Below are positions 33,201-45,800 of a stretch of 64,000 bases of DNA, in pieces. The stretch's first letter is position 1. Every line of letters starts with the position of its first letter. A program made the translations under genes and the position numbers. The notes beneath the pieces were generated by a model. The model was not told where the DNA came from and made no database searches. It saw nothing but the letters and a program-made list of their open reading frames with translations. Source of the stretch: Takakia lepidozioides (taxonomy: Eukaryota > Streptophyta > Takakiopsida > Takakiales > Takakiaceae); contig CM060733.1 of assembly GCA_030704615.1 (NCBI GenBank), forward strand, positions 12,152,001-12,216,000, read 5' to 3'.

Positions 33201-33823
33201 ATACAATGAGAACTAAGTGCAAAGGATGACCTCCATTCAATGAACTCAATATTTCACTGCCAAATGGAATTTAGAACCCCCTAACATGTTGCAATATTAC
33301 CAAGTACTTTTTTTTTCCTCACAAGGGAACCCTGGGGGCCACAGCTCACAATTTGGGCCGACGCAGATCAATCCTCAATCCATGGAAAAGAAGATAGAAC
33401 TACCATATTACAAGGAGAAGGGCATCTCAATCTCCAATGTATCATGTGCAAGTCTAGGATTCCTTGTGAAGCTAAGTCTATAATTGCTAGGCTGCATTCA
33501 ATTAACTGAAAATTTACAATCTGTCGAAGTTTTGATGCACCACACCTCCATAGCTCAGAAACGCAACAGTGGGGGAGAGGTTCCTTAGGAACTTCCGAAC
33601 ACACACGAGGCGTTCAAAGCAAGGTGTCAAAAGAGACCTATTGGGTCAAGAGACATACTCTCCACAAAGTTAAGTAACAGGCAGGGCAACTTGTAGCGCA
33701 GCAACACATGCGATCCCCCCCTAAACTGAGGTTTTCTTATAGATATGTATGTACAGTAAAACTTTATGCACGGGGTACTCGAAGTAAAAGCAAGTTGACC
33801 TTCCCAGACCTTTTCCAGCACTC
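30296..33823. other. Intergenic region between IQUB and the unrecognised small gene
   Basis: It holds a CTCTACCT-rich microsatellite at about 30940-30970 and a reverse SINE near 32340-32445. No protein domain is recognised in any frame. Confidence 0.5.
32338..32446 (-). repeat. tRNA-derived SINE head (copy C)
   Basis: On the minus strand it has box A TAGCCCAGTGGTTGG (about 32440-32422) and box B GGGTTCAATCC (about 32386-32373) at tRNA-like spacing. No full cloverleaf can be drawn, so it is a SINE remnant, not a tRNA gene. Confidence 0.65.
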
Positions 33824-36800
33824 TCATTTGAGAGCTTTGAGGATGATGCAGCATGATGTCCACACTGCCATGGAGGCTGCTCGAATCACAACAGGATTCT
33901 TGTAGATCCTGCCCCATAAGACATGGACCAAGCAACATTGATCTGTAAATCCCATAAAAATACAACTACCGATCATCAAATTCAAGTCCTTATGACCACC
34001 TCACAAATTGAAGTTAGTCAAGAGCTATTTTTCTACTATCCATCTGCCGTTGAGTTTGTGATTGACAAGGACAATGGTAATTGGTACATCGTATGCTCAG
34101 AAAGTATACTTGACAAGGTCCTAGATACAATTTCCTTGTGAGAAAAATTGGCATGCCATTAAATCATCACAGAAATGCATTTAAAAGTCAGCCCGAGATC
34201 CTGGAGTTCCAAACTTGGTAGATGGTAAGGAATCTCACCCCACTGCAGTGGCACCCCACGACGCAGTAGTGTAGATGAATTTCCCAGTTTTCCACATATT
34301 CTGGAACCTGCCCTTCTTCTCAACCTTGGCGAAAGCTTGTGTCATTGCTGCTTCCATAACACCCACACACCCTTGTCAACTCACAACATGGTTTACTTAT
34401 CACAGTTCACCAGGGACTACACATATACATGCAGTGCACTGCGGTTAACCACATGGACAACTCCTGTGTGCCCTACCTGTGGTGCACCTATGGTGGTAGT
34501 CACCTATCAAGCACGGTCTGCTGATGAGGCACCTGAGACTATACTCCTGTTGTGCACATCCTGTCACTTGGACACCGCTGTGGTACTGAGCCCAGGTCTA
34601 GTGTTCACCTAGGCTCAATATATGCCACGCAGTGTAGGGCATCCTAGCAGAGTGGGCCAGCCATAAAGGCAAACATTTGCGTGGTGCACTGCAAGCATTG
34701 AGGATGTGAATATGAATCTAGGTAAGATCGACACCTTGACTATTTTCCTGTGAATATTGGCTAAGACATCACCCCTTAGGCCAAGTTCCCCAGAACAGCC
34801 CAAAACTACCATATTTCTTCAGCATAGCCCAGAAAAATCCAGCATGAGAAGCCTAGCATTGCTTCAAAACGTTGAAGAGAGAGAAAGAGTGACAGAAAGA
34901 AAGAGAAAGCTCCCAGTGCAAGCAGAACTTGATGCACAGATGGGAAGGAGAAAATTGAAACAAGTTGGATGCAACACAAGAATAAGAAAGGCTTCACATT
35001 GCAACCTACCTTTTTCCAGCTCCTGTGGACTCAAGTTCTGTCAATGCAACAAGAGAACAAACACAGCCTAGCATTTGTTAGCACCACAACAGTTGATAGG
35101 ACATGCACCTCAGACAAGTGAAAAGGGCTTGAAATACAATCAGGATAAAGAACTCAATTCGAAACTGGGTAGTGCACCAAGACTTTGGGTGACAATCTAT
35201 AGAAAATAGCGACTGCTACATCGTACCATAGTACAGTTGAAGTCAGGAAAACAGTGCAACACCATAACAAAAACCTACATTACTTCTGAGCTGCTTTGCC
35301 TCCAGATGGTATCATGGCCTTTCTTACACCACAATCTACTTGTAGTTGTTGGGTAAAGAAGGTGGAAAAAGGGAGGCAGAAGGAACATTGTTTCATGAGC
35401 TGCAATTCCTTGGAGTCGCAGGACACACTGGAGCCCGCAATCAAAACAAAAGCTTTGACAACCTTTGTGCAGGACTGCTAGCTCTCTCACAATCATTGGT
35501 GTCCCTTTTCCAGCCTCCACTCAAGTACACTATTGCCCAAACACAAGCGACATTATATAGGACCAGGGTAGAATGGAGGGAGACACAGCCGGATTCATTC
35601 ACAGTCCCCTGTGAAAGTTGGCTATAATGTGCCCTTCAGGACGTAGTCCCACAGGAAGGGGGTTCTTGGGTTTTGGTCCAACAGGGAATGAGACAAAAAA
35701 CCAACTTGCCTTAGAGCTTATGAACTGAAGTCCAATTACCGAGGATTGAGAGTTGTTTGATATGCAGGCTCTTGTACTCTCTACCTCTTACTAGAGAGTA
35801 TGAAGTCCATTCAGCAGAAATTTGCAGCTCCCAACTGACAGTTCATTTGGAATAGGCATAGCTCCTCAAAGGCTGTTGCCATATCCGGAAAATAGTCCCA
35901 AACATATGTGTAACATCAAATTGAGATTGTGTGAGAGAGGATTTCAGATGTGCTAGAAAACTGTACAAAAATTCTCGGGTTGTCTAACTTTGGACCTCAA
36001 TGTCCAAATCTACTGAAGCAGGTCCAAACCCGAAAACAACATTGACTGGAGCAAGCGAAATGAAAAAGAAATGTTTTGCAACAAGAATCAAAGTTGTACC
36101 TTTGCCTGGGGCACTGCGGAGATGTAGTGGGCTATGTAATTTGCAATGCTATCCACAATATCCTCCTGGTTGACCAAAACATAGCCATCAGAGTCCCACG
36201 CATCGTGGACCTCAGTGGGCTCCCCCCAGACCACATTGTTTTCCGAAAGCCATAGCCACCAGTTGGGGTCATGCACATCAGCCTTTACAAACATGTCCTC
36301 TGTATTAACACCATATCCACACTGAGGTATAAGAACTCCAGCATACCCAACTTACTGTTGAAAAAGGTCATTTTATAGCAAAGGCTGTTGTGATACTGTT
36401 GAGCCATTCCGACTCCACAGAGAGAATTCCTTTCAAGGTGGCAGAGATTATAACAGACAACAAAACCTCCAGAAAATAAGTGGCAAAGCATTAACCTTCT
36501 TTTGTCATCGTTTCACCCAATGCTTTCTCATCGGCAAGCGCTGGAAGTGTCCTTAGCTTTTCAATGAATGCAGGAGATGCCACTCTCTTCCTCACTTGTT
36601 CAAACAACTGTCACACCCCATACCCACGAGTTAGTATGGAACCTTGGGTGCACTACCCATTCCAAAAGCTCGGACCTGCCCACCTTCTCCAGAAGGCTTT
36701 GGCCCATTCCATCAGCATGTAAAGGCCAGGAATGATGGTACACCATGGACAGGCAGCTCCGACGCTAGAAAGTGCCAACTGAGAGCTTCCAAAATAGGTC

Positions 36801-37490
36801 AGGACAATCCTCGCCCCAGGGCACCTCCGAGCCAAAAAAGTCTATGCGAGTGTCCGCTTGTGAGATGGGGCCTATTGAGTCCTAGAGCATTCACCTTGAA
36901 ATTCTGAAGATGGCTTTGCACATTAACTATTTTGATTTAGGCTTAACATATTCTTGCTTCTTCATCTGGATTCTTAGAACCGCATAAAGCTATGTGAACC
37001 CCCTGAACAGTCATGAAAGGTGAAGACTTAAAGAGCCTACGCTAGACTATGGGGAAGAAAAAAGGTGAGACTCCAAACTCCGCACCATGCGGCAACTGGC
37101 CTTCTATAACTGAGCAGAATCCGCCCGCAAGGCACTCCAGCCCAAAATCTAAGAAACGATTAGTCTGACAATCTACCACTTGAAACTAGCACACGGATAG
37201 TACATAAACCATACTAAAACACTTACATCCGTGAAGCACTCAGCAGGAAGATCCCCCTTCTGCGTACTCTGATTTTTCAAACGCAGGAATGTTTGCTCAT
37301 ACATAGCTATGGTGGCTCGCAACCGCATATTTTCCTTTCGCTGCAGATCCAATTCTCCTTCAGCCTCGACGCACTCCAATCTCTTTGCTTTACGGCCAAA
37401 GTACTCATGACGCAATTCTAAAGCTCCCATTGCAAATTCTGCCATCTCTCCCACGGCCACCGCCATCTCCACCCCATGAGCCCCCACCAT
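33824..37490 (-). CDS. Conserved plant-type protein of unknown function, C-terminal membrane segment
   Basis: Six exons join in phase: 37490-37227, 36607-36496, 36299-36100, 35037-35010, 34347-34239 and 33908-33824, giving about 265 residues. The first exon is charged and helical (LELRHEYFGRKAKRLECVEA), likely coiled coil. The centre has DVHDPNWWLWLSENNVVWGE and AWDSDGYVLVNQEDIVDSIA, a Trp-rich block. Exons 4-5 read NLSPQELEKAMTQAFAKVEK and GKFIYTTASWGATAVG. The end is a hydrophobic helix (AASMAVWTSCCIILKALK). Good splice sites, consistent phase and the amino-acid texture argue it is real and expressed. I recall similar plant proteins without an assigned role and do not propose one. The 28-bp exon 4 is the least certain part. 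Confidence 0.8.
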
Positions 37491-37869
37491 CGGTGTGCCT
37501 TTCCAAGTCCGAGCCTCTTATCTCTCAGGCACCTTTGAATTAGTATCCCTTTCTCTACACCACCGTTGTCATTCTTTCACGAACCCAACCCCTCTCCTAC
37601 CGTCCTCTCGATCATCCACCTCGTCTGCTCCCCAACAACTTCCGCCCTCCCCCACCGTCCCCCCCCCTTCTCTCTCTCTGAGGGTTTTAGGGATAGGGTT
37701 CCCTGCAGACCCTTCAGCAAAGGTTCCCTCGACGAGGGGTCGCACCACAGAACGGCGAACATCGACCCTAAAAGAAAAAGTAAGTACGACGCCTCCCCAA
37801 GGGGGCGTAACTAATGGTGTCACTTCGCCACAAGGGTAACTGCCTTCCAGCTGGAACGTGGACACCTTC

Positions 37870-37955
37870 ATGACACACCAAACCGTGGTTTGAACCCACA
37901 ACCACATCCAACGTGGTATGTGCGCATTACCACTGGGCTACATGCTGGTTGTCTC
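37870..37955 (-). repeat. tRNA-derived SINE head (copy D)
   Basis: The minus strand carries box A GTAGCCCAGTGGTAATGCGC and box B GGGTTCAAACC at tRNA-like spacing. Acceptor and T stems do not pair, so I do not call a tRNA gene. Confidence 0.6.
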
Positions 37956-38241
37956 GACCCTCAATATGCGTGCCCGTTAAGTTCCTTCCTTCCTTGGCTG
38001 GCTCTCACAATTTTTATTTTTTTCTAATTTGAAAGGTCAGGCCCTTTAAATCGTATTAATAAAGGAAGGTGCCTTCGAAAAAATAACCAAGGCTGGATGC
38101 CATAAGGCGCAAGCGATGGGGTAAGTAACACAGGAACCACTCACCGGGCGTTAAGTACTACCAGAAATTTTGTAGTGTATTTGGACGTCTACTTATACAG
38201 GTGAATATTCGAGGCACGTCCCGATAGGGCGTTACGTACTA

Positions 38242-38280
38242 TGGAGCGCGGCCGCTACGGGCCGTAGCGGCCGCGCTCCA
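38242..38280. repeat. Perfect 19-bp NotI-site-bearing foldback
   Basis: TGGAGCGCGGCCGCTACGG is followed by a single G and then by its exact reverse complement. It is the most stable of at least five hairpins in the 38.2-39.7 kb cluster. Confidence 0.95.
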
Positions 38281-38869
38281 GTGCGCTACAGGACGTAATG
38301 CCACTGTCGCTAAGGATGGAGCAGGTCATAAAGTGACCTGCTGAGTAGGTCTTTCAGCCCTGTCACATCATAAAGGACACACAAAGGACACAAAATACGA
38401 GATGAAAAGAAGGACACATGCTACGGGCAATAGCAGGCCTCCTCGTACGCAATCAAAACCTGCCACGTCAGCATGATGCGTACGGCAGGGCATTACGTGC
38501 TAGAAAGCGCGCACGTGGTGCCGGTTATGGCTCACGTGCCCGCTCCCTGGCGTAAAAAGCTGGTTGTGGACTATTCTCGCCGCTACCCGGCGCAATCTGA
38601 TTGGGGTGGATACATAATCGGCCACCCAGCCGATTCCGCATACCTTGAGGCTTGGGTGACCAATTCGGCCTGATAATTAGTCTTAAAAAGTGGCAGAATA
38701 CTCCACACCTGATTTTTACGTTTTTTTGAACATCCCGCGACAGGCTGTCTAGGGCATTACGCTTTCTGCCCTGCAACAAGATGGACCACTTGAATGATGA
38801 CGCGTCAGCGAAGAATGATGATGTCAACTAAAACAATTTCTGACAATTTCTGTCTGTGCTTTACGTATA

Positions 38870-38952
38870 GGTAAAGCACCTGGGCTGGGTGGTTCCCAGG
38901 TTTTCGCCCCCTGTAAACTCGGGCTGTAACCACCGAGCCCAGGTGCTTTACC
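38870..38952. repeat. Foldback with 17-bp perfect outer stem
   Basis: GGTAAAGCACCTGGGCT at 38870-38886 pairs with 38936-38952. An inner GGTGGTT/AACCACC extends the stem after a 3-nt mismatch. Confidence 0.93.
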
Positions 38953-39221
38953 CTATGTAAAGAATTTTGGATCCCCCCTCTTTATCTTTATCATCTTTCC
39001 AGCACGGTGTCCAGTCAGAAAAGATGCCGGAAAGAAATCAGAAGGAAGGGGGAAGGAGTCGAAAAGAAGAGAGAAAGAAGGGAGGGGTAAGAGGAGTGCG
39101 TTCCAGGAGCGTAACGCACGCTGACAGCCTGGCGAGTGCGTTCCACTCGTGAACGTCCCTGCACGTAATCCTAGAGTGGTGTTCACAAGTATAAGGCCCC
39201 GCAAAATACAAAGGAATTCTT

Positions 39222-39267
39222 CCCAAAATTCTTTAGGGCGCATTCCCTTGCGTAAAGGAATTTTGGG
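39222..39267. repeat. Foldback CCCAAAATTCTTTA / TAAAGGAATTTTGGG
   Basis: Arms of 14-15 bp with one insertion, and a short loop containing a smaller GCGCATTCCCTTGCG element. A further single arm, GAATTTTGGATCC, occurs near 38962. Confidence 0.85.
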
Positions 39268-39427
39268 GACAGATTCTGCGAGGCCCCGATTGGCTGCAGG
39301 CCATAATGAGCCAATAAAAGTCCATCTGCCGATTAGGAACGCAGAATGCGCCAGCGAAGAGGAGCGTCAATCTTTTGCTTCCTAATTTGCCTCAAAAAAG
39401 GCAGAATCTGCCCCCAAAATCCCTTAA

Positions 39428-39528
39428 GGTGAGGCATTATCCCGCGGGGCTTCCAGTACCTCGCCCCTGTATTCCTCAGGCTCGTATTACAGGGCCTCGA
39501 TACTAGAGCCCCGGGATAATGCCTCACC
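39428..39528. repeat. Foldback GGTGAGGCATTATCCC
   Basis: The 16-bp arms at 39428-39443 and 39513-39528 pair perfectly. GGGGCT/AGCCCC continues the stem after a 2-nt bulge. The loop is about 60 nt. Another pair, ACGTGTAAGCTCCC/GGGGAGCTCACGTGT, lies at about 39634-39668. Confidence 0.93.
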
Positions 39529-41335
39529 CTGCATAAAGCCCAATGAAATCAACGGCTAGATGAGCCTTTACACGTTTTCCCCCTGTTCGGCTGGATTTCC
39601 CTTATACGTTTTCCCCGCGTTGCAGGGATCTTACGTGTAAGCTCCCACCCACGGGGAGCTCACGTGTGACGCCCTAATACGCCTGATTCTGCTCTACAAC
39701 CCGCCCCATAAAGCTGTAGGGATTTACGCTGGGTAAAGTCCCTGGACCGAGGGCATTACTGATTTGAGGGCACCTACTACCGCCCCAGTAGGTATTATGG
39801 TGACTCTTCACCCCCAAGGATTACTGGCTTCCTCTAGGAAGATGGACACCTTACCGGCCAGGATTTAGGTGGACGCCTTTCGAGGAGGGATTTCCCGCCA
39901 ATGAGGATGGAACCAGTGTTGGACTGGTATATAGGTCTTGGGCGGGTATCAACTAGGGTAAGGGTAATGGTATGAAGGATCAGGCGGGTACCTACAAGGG
40001 CAAAACCCTGCAATACCCTGGTGGGGTGGGATACATGGACTTCTAAAACCCTGGCGCAGAACATGTAGTCGGGTCTTCTTCCTCGTGCTACCACTCCAAT
40101 ACCATGCATGCGTCAGTTGAGGGACAGGATGCAGGGGTAGGGTCTAGGGTAGTTTGAGGTTAGGGATACTAACTACATATAGCGTTTTCAAGAGGGCACT
40201 TCAATGAGTATGAGTTAGAGGATGCTAATATGTTTGAAGAGGAGTACTTAGATGAAATGCAATTTGTTAGTTTCTGCTCTTAAAAAGTGATAGAGAAGAG
40301 TTAGGGACCATTTGGGATATTTTTCAATGTTGAAATGGGCCATTTGAATAGTTGAAATCTTAATATGATTTAAAGGGCCTCCGTCCATTTTTTATTTTTA
40401 TTTTTATTTATTTTTAAGAGTTAGAAAGAATTGCACTAGTGTAGCCCGTACCAGCCGTGGCACATACCAGGCTGGTATGACTTTTCAAAGTTTGTTTAAT
40501 ACCATACCAGTCAGATTTTCACTTTGATACCATACCATATACCATACCAGGCTATTAAATTTACACATCATTTGATACCAGTACCATACTGGTTTCAATA
40601 ATTCAACTGTACCCCAATACCTTTACCCTAGTGGTATCAAAAACCATGATACCAGTCCAACACTGGATGGAACCATACGCCCCCTAAGGTTTCTCCTCTC
40701 CTAGAGTGGAAGGCACCGAACGTCACGGACGGAAGGGTCCTGCTCTTGTGAGCTGCCCGATCAAGGAAATCTCAGCCATCAAATCCTTGCTGTTTCCTTA
40801 GCAGGGTGACGGCCTTCCTAAAGCTCGGGGCCCAGGCACTCTGGCTACCACTTCGTGCCAGGCCCCTCATTTCAGGATGCCTATCCAAGCCTTCAACGTT
40901 TCTGCCTAAGCGATTCGAAATTCAGATGCGCAGGGACCTTGGAGTCATGGTTCTTGCGGTGCCTCCAATTAATGACCCTATCTTTTGGATCCCTAGGAGA
41001 AAGCCAGTGGTTGGAAGATTCCCCAGTCCAGAGAATGTCTAGATGACCAACAGACTTTGTCTCCTTCGCCTTTGCACAATATTTCAAGATGAGCCCATTC
41101 TGCATCAATCACATAGATACCACTCAGTTTTCTATCCAACTAGCTACCTACTGGTGGAGTTTAATTTGATTCAACTTCTCAAACTGGGCATTTGTCTTTT
41201 GAAAATTTCAATTTCAATTATTTTTTCTAAATGCGTCCCTCTCCAGTCTCAGCTAGAAGAAAAAATAACCAATATGGTTTTGTTTGTTTTTTAAAAGGAA
41301 AAGGGGATGGAAGATGAAAGCCCTTAACTTTATAA

Positions 41336-41552
41336 TGAAGGGGTCAAAGGCACAGTTATGTTCTTCTCCCCCTTCCCTTGGGCAGTGTCATGCAAAAGCC
41401 TTCAAGGCGAGGTTACTGTGAAAGAGGTTATTTTCTCCTCTCACTATAATTAAGGGGGAGAGAAAATTTAAAAAAAAAATTAAGGGGGCTCATTTGTGAG
41501 CTGGCGCTCCCAGGTGTTTCCCTTGAAAAATAATAATAATAATAATAAAAGC
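41336..41552 (+). repeat. tRNA-derived SINE (copy B, 5' truncated)
   Basis: It shares with 20660-20855 a box-B-like GGGGTCAAAGGC, then AAGCCTTCAAGGCGAGGTTACTGTGAAAGAGGTTATTTTCTCCTCTCACTATAATTA-type body (split here by a short A-rich insertion). It ends in a TAA/AAT repeat. The box A head is missing. Confidence 0.75.
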
Positions 41553-42810
41553 ATAGAATTGGTTTCGAAGGTAGATGTATTAAATAATCTCTTCCATGAG
41601 ATGGTTGAGGAGACATGATGTGATTACTCGTCTCCGTGAAGTTGTCATGTTTACATCTCTACAAATACATAACGCCTAAAGCCCTAAAGGGAAGGACTCG
41701 TATTATTCAGATGCATCGTTCTAAATCTGCTCAACAATTTGGGGCTGATTTCGATCAGAGCTAACTGGCTCTTTCCTAAAACTTGGTCAAGCTTTCTGGG
41801 TAGGCTGATCACCTAACAAGAGAGCTCAACAGCAACAAAAGATTTTCAACTATGGTTGAACTTGCAGAGATGATTGCACCTCTGAAGATTTTGTGGATAT
41901 TATGCAACCTGGTTACCTGCAAACAAAGGAATGTGGGGTTTCATTGTTTGCTGGTAGAAGGCTTATTGGAATCAATGAAACTTTAAATCACATCTTGTTT
42001 CTTTTGACCCAGCAGACTGAACATCCTCGGAATGCCAACTCAAGTTGACCACAAGACTGCAAATTTGTAGAACCTTAATAAATGGTGTGTGCATGTGAAG
42101 TCTCTTACAGTCTACAGTTATGTTTCATATAGAGGTTGTCTTAACAAAGAGAGTCTGTGGACAGGGTCAAGACATGGCAGTCCAACGTCCTCAGATTCAC
42201 CTGCACTCAGAATCAAAGGTGGACCCATTAGTGCCAAGGTTATTAGGTTTTCAAAGGGGTACACAAAAAGAAGTAGCGGGCTGCACCATTCGCGATGAAG
42301 AGTGTCCTAGATACAGCTCCCCTATATTAAGACTTCATAGGCCAGTGATTCTAATCGGAGGTGCAACCGCCTCTAACTCCTCATGCCATCACCACTGAAC
42401 CAGAGACATGATATGTAATGATCTTCTTCCATGCAGTGGGAAAAAGATGACAGAATTCTGAAGAGCATGAGTTGCAGCACTTCCATCTCAACCTCAAAGA
42501 CGTGTAAATAAGAAGGCTAATCTCAGAGAACTTTCCTACCTTTATGTCATTAGTGGTAGCTTATAAGCCATTTTTTTACGCAATCAAAACACTCTTCTGT
42601 TCTCACAAAACTCGGAATGGACTGAATAGACAGAGCTTGAAAGGGTTCAATTGAAGGTTTGATGTGTCTTCCCCTTTACTGCTTCATCAGATTGCCCCGA
42701 AGTACCAATGCCAGACCACCAAAAGCTTTAACCACCAGTGAATGACATGCCCCTTTCTAGAACATATCCATTAAATGCCCTACAGTAACTGTAGCCAAGG
42801 GAGAGCATAC

Positions 42811-45800
42811 CAAAACGGCGGTGGCTGTCTCATGAAAGCGAGGAATGCAAATGAGTCGAACTTGCTGTCCAGAGGGACCTGGAAACCCACCTCAACCTCC
42901 ATCACTCCAGAGCTATAGCATCACAATATGATTGAAAGACATTCTGGAATTACTTTGTCAATTTATTTCACTTTTCTTCTCCTTGCTTGCAGGAGAGAAA
43001 ATGGTTGGGGCCAATGGAATACCAACTACAAGGAGATCTCACTTAGGACAATAAATGAGCTTCACCTTTTAGTAATCGTGATGCATAACTTGGCTGGTTG
43101 CCACAAAAGTAGATGTGGGGACACGTCTCCACAATGAATGGGTCTCTGTCCGTGAATGGATAACAGCCTGCCCAACAGTTGCATTCCATTCCAAATTAGC
43201 TTGCTTCATACAAAAGCTATAATCACCAATCCAGATTGTTCTAGGCATCTAACAGTAACTAGATTGGCCGGCCCAACTGTAGATTTCTCTGTGCCCAAAT
43301 GTAACACGTCAAAAAATACAACAGGGTTGTAAGACAAATGACAGTAGAAGACTCAGATAAAGAGATAAAAGCAGAAAGAAGAGACACAGATGGACAGACG
43401 GAGATAGAGAACCTAGAGTGTCAGGGGCTGTGGGTGCCAGATGGCGCCACAGGAGAGTCCTCTCCATGAAGTCGATGCGTTCTTCTGCCTCCGAGTATTT
43501 GTCCAGATCCTCAATGTTTTGACCCGATGTGCCCAGGAACCTGCTCTTAATATCATCCATGAACCATATTGATAACACATACTGATCATTCATAAGTAGA
43601 GCACCCTCACATGTTCAGCAAATGAATAACAATATGGAACTTCAGGAGACTCGGATGACAAGAAACATCTTCCTTTGCATACAAGACAGATTCCCTAGGC
43701 CAAGGTAACCTCAACATGGAAGAGCTCATGTACCTGACACAAGAAGGACAGAACTTACCCAACTCCATCGAGCTCAAATTGGTGAGGGTTGGTAGCTGAA
43801 ATAAATGTACTATATGACGTGGCCCCAGGAAACAGGCATCTATGAAGAGGCTGTTCAACAAGCATACCCACAAATTAAGTGTCAAAAAAAGCCTGCCAGA
43901 AACGAGGTAGGGAAATGGCATACTGTGAATGATGCTCAGTTTGACATGCATCCCAACATATCAAGGGTTTGTCCTTCCCCACACTCCCAATTCCTCACTT
44001 GTTGTACGGATTTGTTTAAGTGTGGTAGGTTGGGGTAGGACAGATGAGAGTGGTGAACACAGTCACTGAACACAGCCTACACTGACTGCTTCTAAAGGTG
44101 ATCTAGACTTGTTACCTGCTGAGGGAGGGAGAAGTTGGCAGGGTCATTGGGGCCGGGCATAATATCGACTGGCATAGCTGCTGCAAGCTGGTGTGACATG
44201 CCCCAAAGAATTCCAGAATTAGGCATTCTAAGGTAATACATAATCATTTGGTAACCCAAATGGAAGTCCTCTGTTACCCCTCTGCAGACACTGGTCAATC
44301 CAAGAACTTAGGAGCCCTTATGCATTTCTTTTTCCTCTCTACAAGGGAATAATAACAAAGGGTTCAACTGCAGGATAAAGTGAAAAGAGGAGAGTCAGCA
44401 CCTGCGTAAGAGCAAGATCTAGTTCTTTGATGGGTTCCACAAGCTTGCCTTGCTCCTTGGCTGACAGAGACTGCTGGTCAGGCCAGTGCACCAATTTAGA
44501 GTGCCTCTTAGGCATGAGACATGAACAGCAATGTGGAGGGTTGACCTTCTGGGCTGGGAAGAGCTATGAGAAGTCCAACAATATGATAGAAGAATTGAAC
44601 TCCAAGGGTTGCCAGGGTGTAAGCATCAGACCTTAAGGACTGTTAGTCCCAATCAAAATGTACTATTGATCATGAGAAGTTCAGTTTCTAAAATGTACCT
44701 CCGGAGCAAACAAAGGCTGAGATTCTACAGGGTCAGTGTTTGTTTCCACCTGCAGCAGACAGTTCTACAACATCTGCTAGATTATGGTTGGCAGAGGATA
44801 TATCCTTAGCTTGGTGCAGCAGACTTGAAGTCACTAAGGAAAGCAACAAGATCCAAGTTTCAAAAACAACTGTACCTGGCCACCAGCCATAGTGGGGTGC
44901 AAATCAACTGAGTCTCCAGCAATCACAACCCGGACTATATGTGCACTCAGGCTTTGCTCCTGCAAGTTTGAGTCTGTCAAAGACATTTAAATGAAATGCC
45001 TCCAGGGGTTTAACTCTACAGTCATAAAGTGCTCTCTTGCTCCTTGATAACTCAGGAAGAGAGACAAGAGAAGATCAGACAGCTTATGGCATAAGACAAA
45101 AAACAAAATAAGGAAGCAATAGAAAACCAGGTCTAAGTCACCACACAAAGCTCAAGCACCTCATGCAGCGAGAAAAAGAAAAAAAGGGAAAATTGTCCAC
45201 AGGAAAGAGCTCAAGGGACAAATTGAATAATGAGAGACAGGGAAGAGGAAAACATAATTATTATGTTCATGGAGGCCCAAAGACCCAAGGGACAGACCAA
45301 AACAAACCAACAGAAGTACTAACCAGAAAGGGGTGAGAGAGCGAGTATATACTAATAAAACATTGCAGCCTCAAGATTTTGAAAATTGGTGAAGAGACGT
45401 GCAGGGGTGGAGAGAGAGCATGCACTCATAAGACTTTGTTTACCATTGTGGCCATAGACCCTGTGCCCCATTTGGACGGAAACGGAAGGAATAGACACTA
45501 CCTTCGTGAGGGGCTCACTCCAGTAGTGGGACTTCCCTGGATATAAACAACTAATTCGGGCTTTCCAGATATCCTCTAGAAAGCCCTTCACACAACTGCT
45601 GTGTGTGAGCAGCCCAAAAGTTAGACCAGGACCAGAGCTTTAGGGTCAGCCTCGAGATTTTGAAAGCTGGTCAACAGAGGTGCAGGAACCATGTTCTTGA
45701 TATTCCTGAAGAGGGTCACTCTCTGGTGAGAATACCAAGGACAATGTATCAGAAAATGGATATTGTCTTCAAGTTGCCCGCACATCGGGCAATTACAAGC

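Larger units (their letters stand above)
37491..42810. other. Intergenic region with foldback cluster and repeats
   Basis: No gene is recognised. It contains a reverse SINE (37.87-37.95 kb), a GC-rich field of hairpins (38.2-39.7 kb), a TACCAG/CTGGTA-rich stretch (40.44-40.66 kb), a second SINE copy (41.34-41.55 kb) and possibly the missing terminal exon and 3' end of POLD2. Short open frames in 37.5-39.3 kb have repeat-like composition. Confidence 0.5.

Noticed and set aside
37495-37839. Plus-strand Pro/Ser-rich open frame near 37.5 kb
   Set aside because: Low-complexity composition directly upstream of the minus-strand gene start, probably its 5' untranslated region or promoter.
42500-42790. 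Terminal exon of POLD2
   Set aside because: Looked for a VNLR-type start with an AG acceptor in phase 0 below 42811. No convincing candidate was found, so none is annotated.
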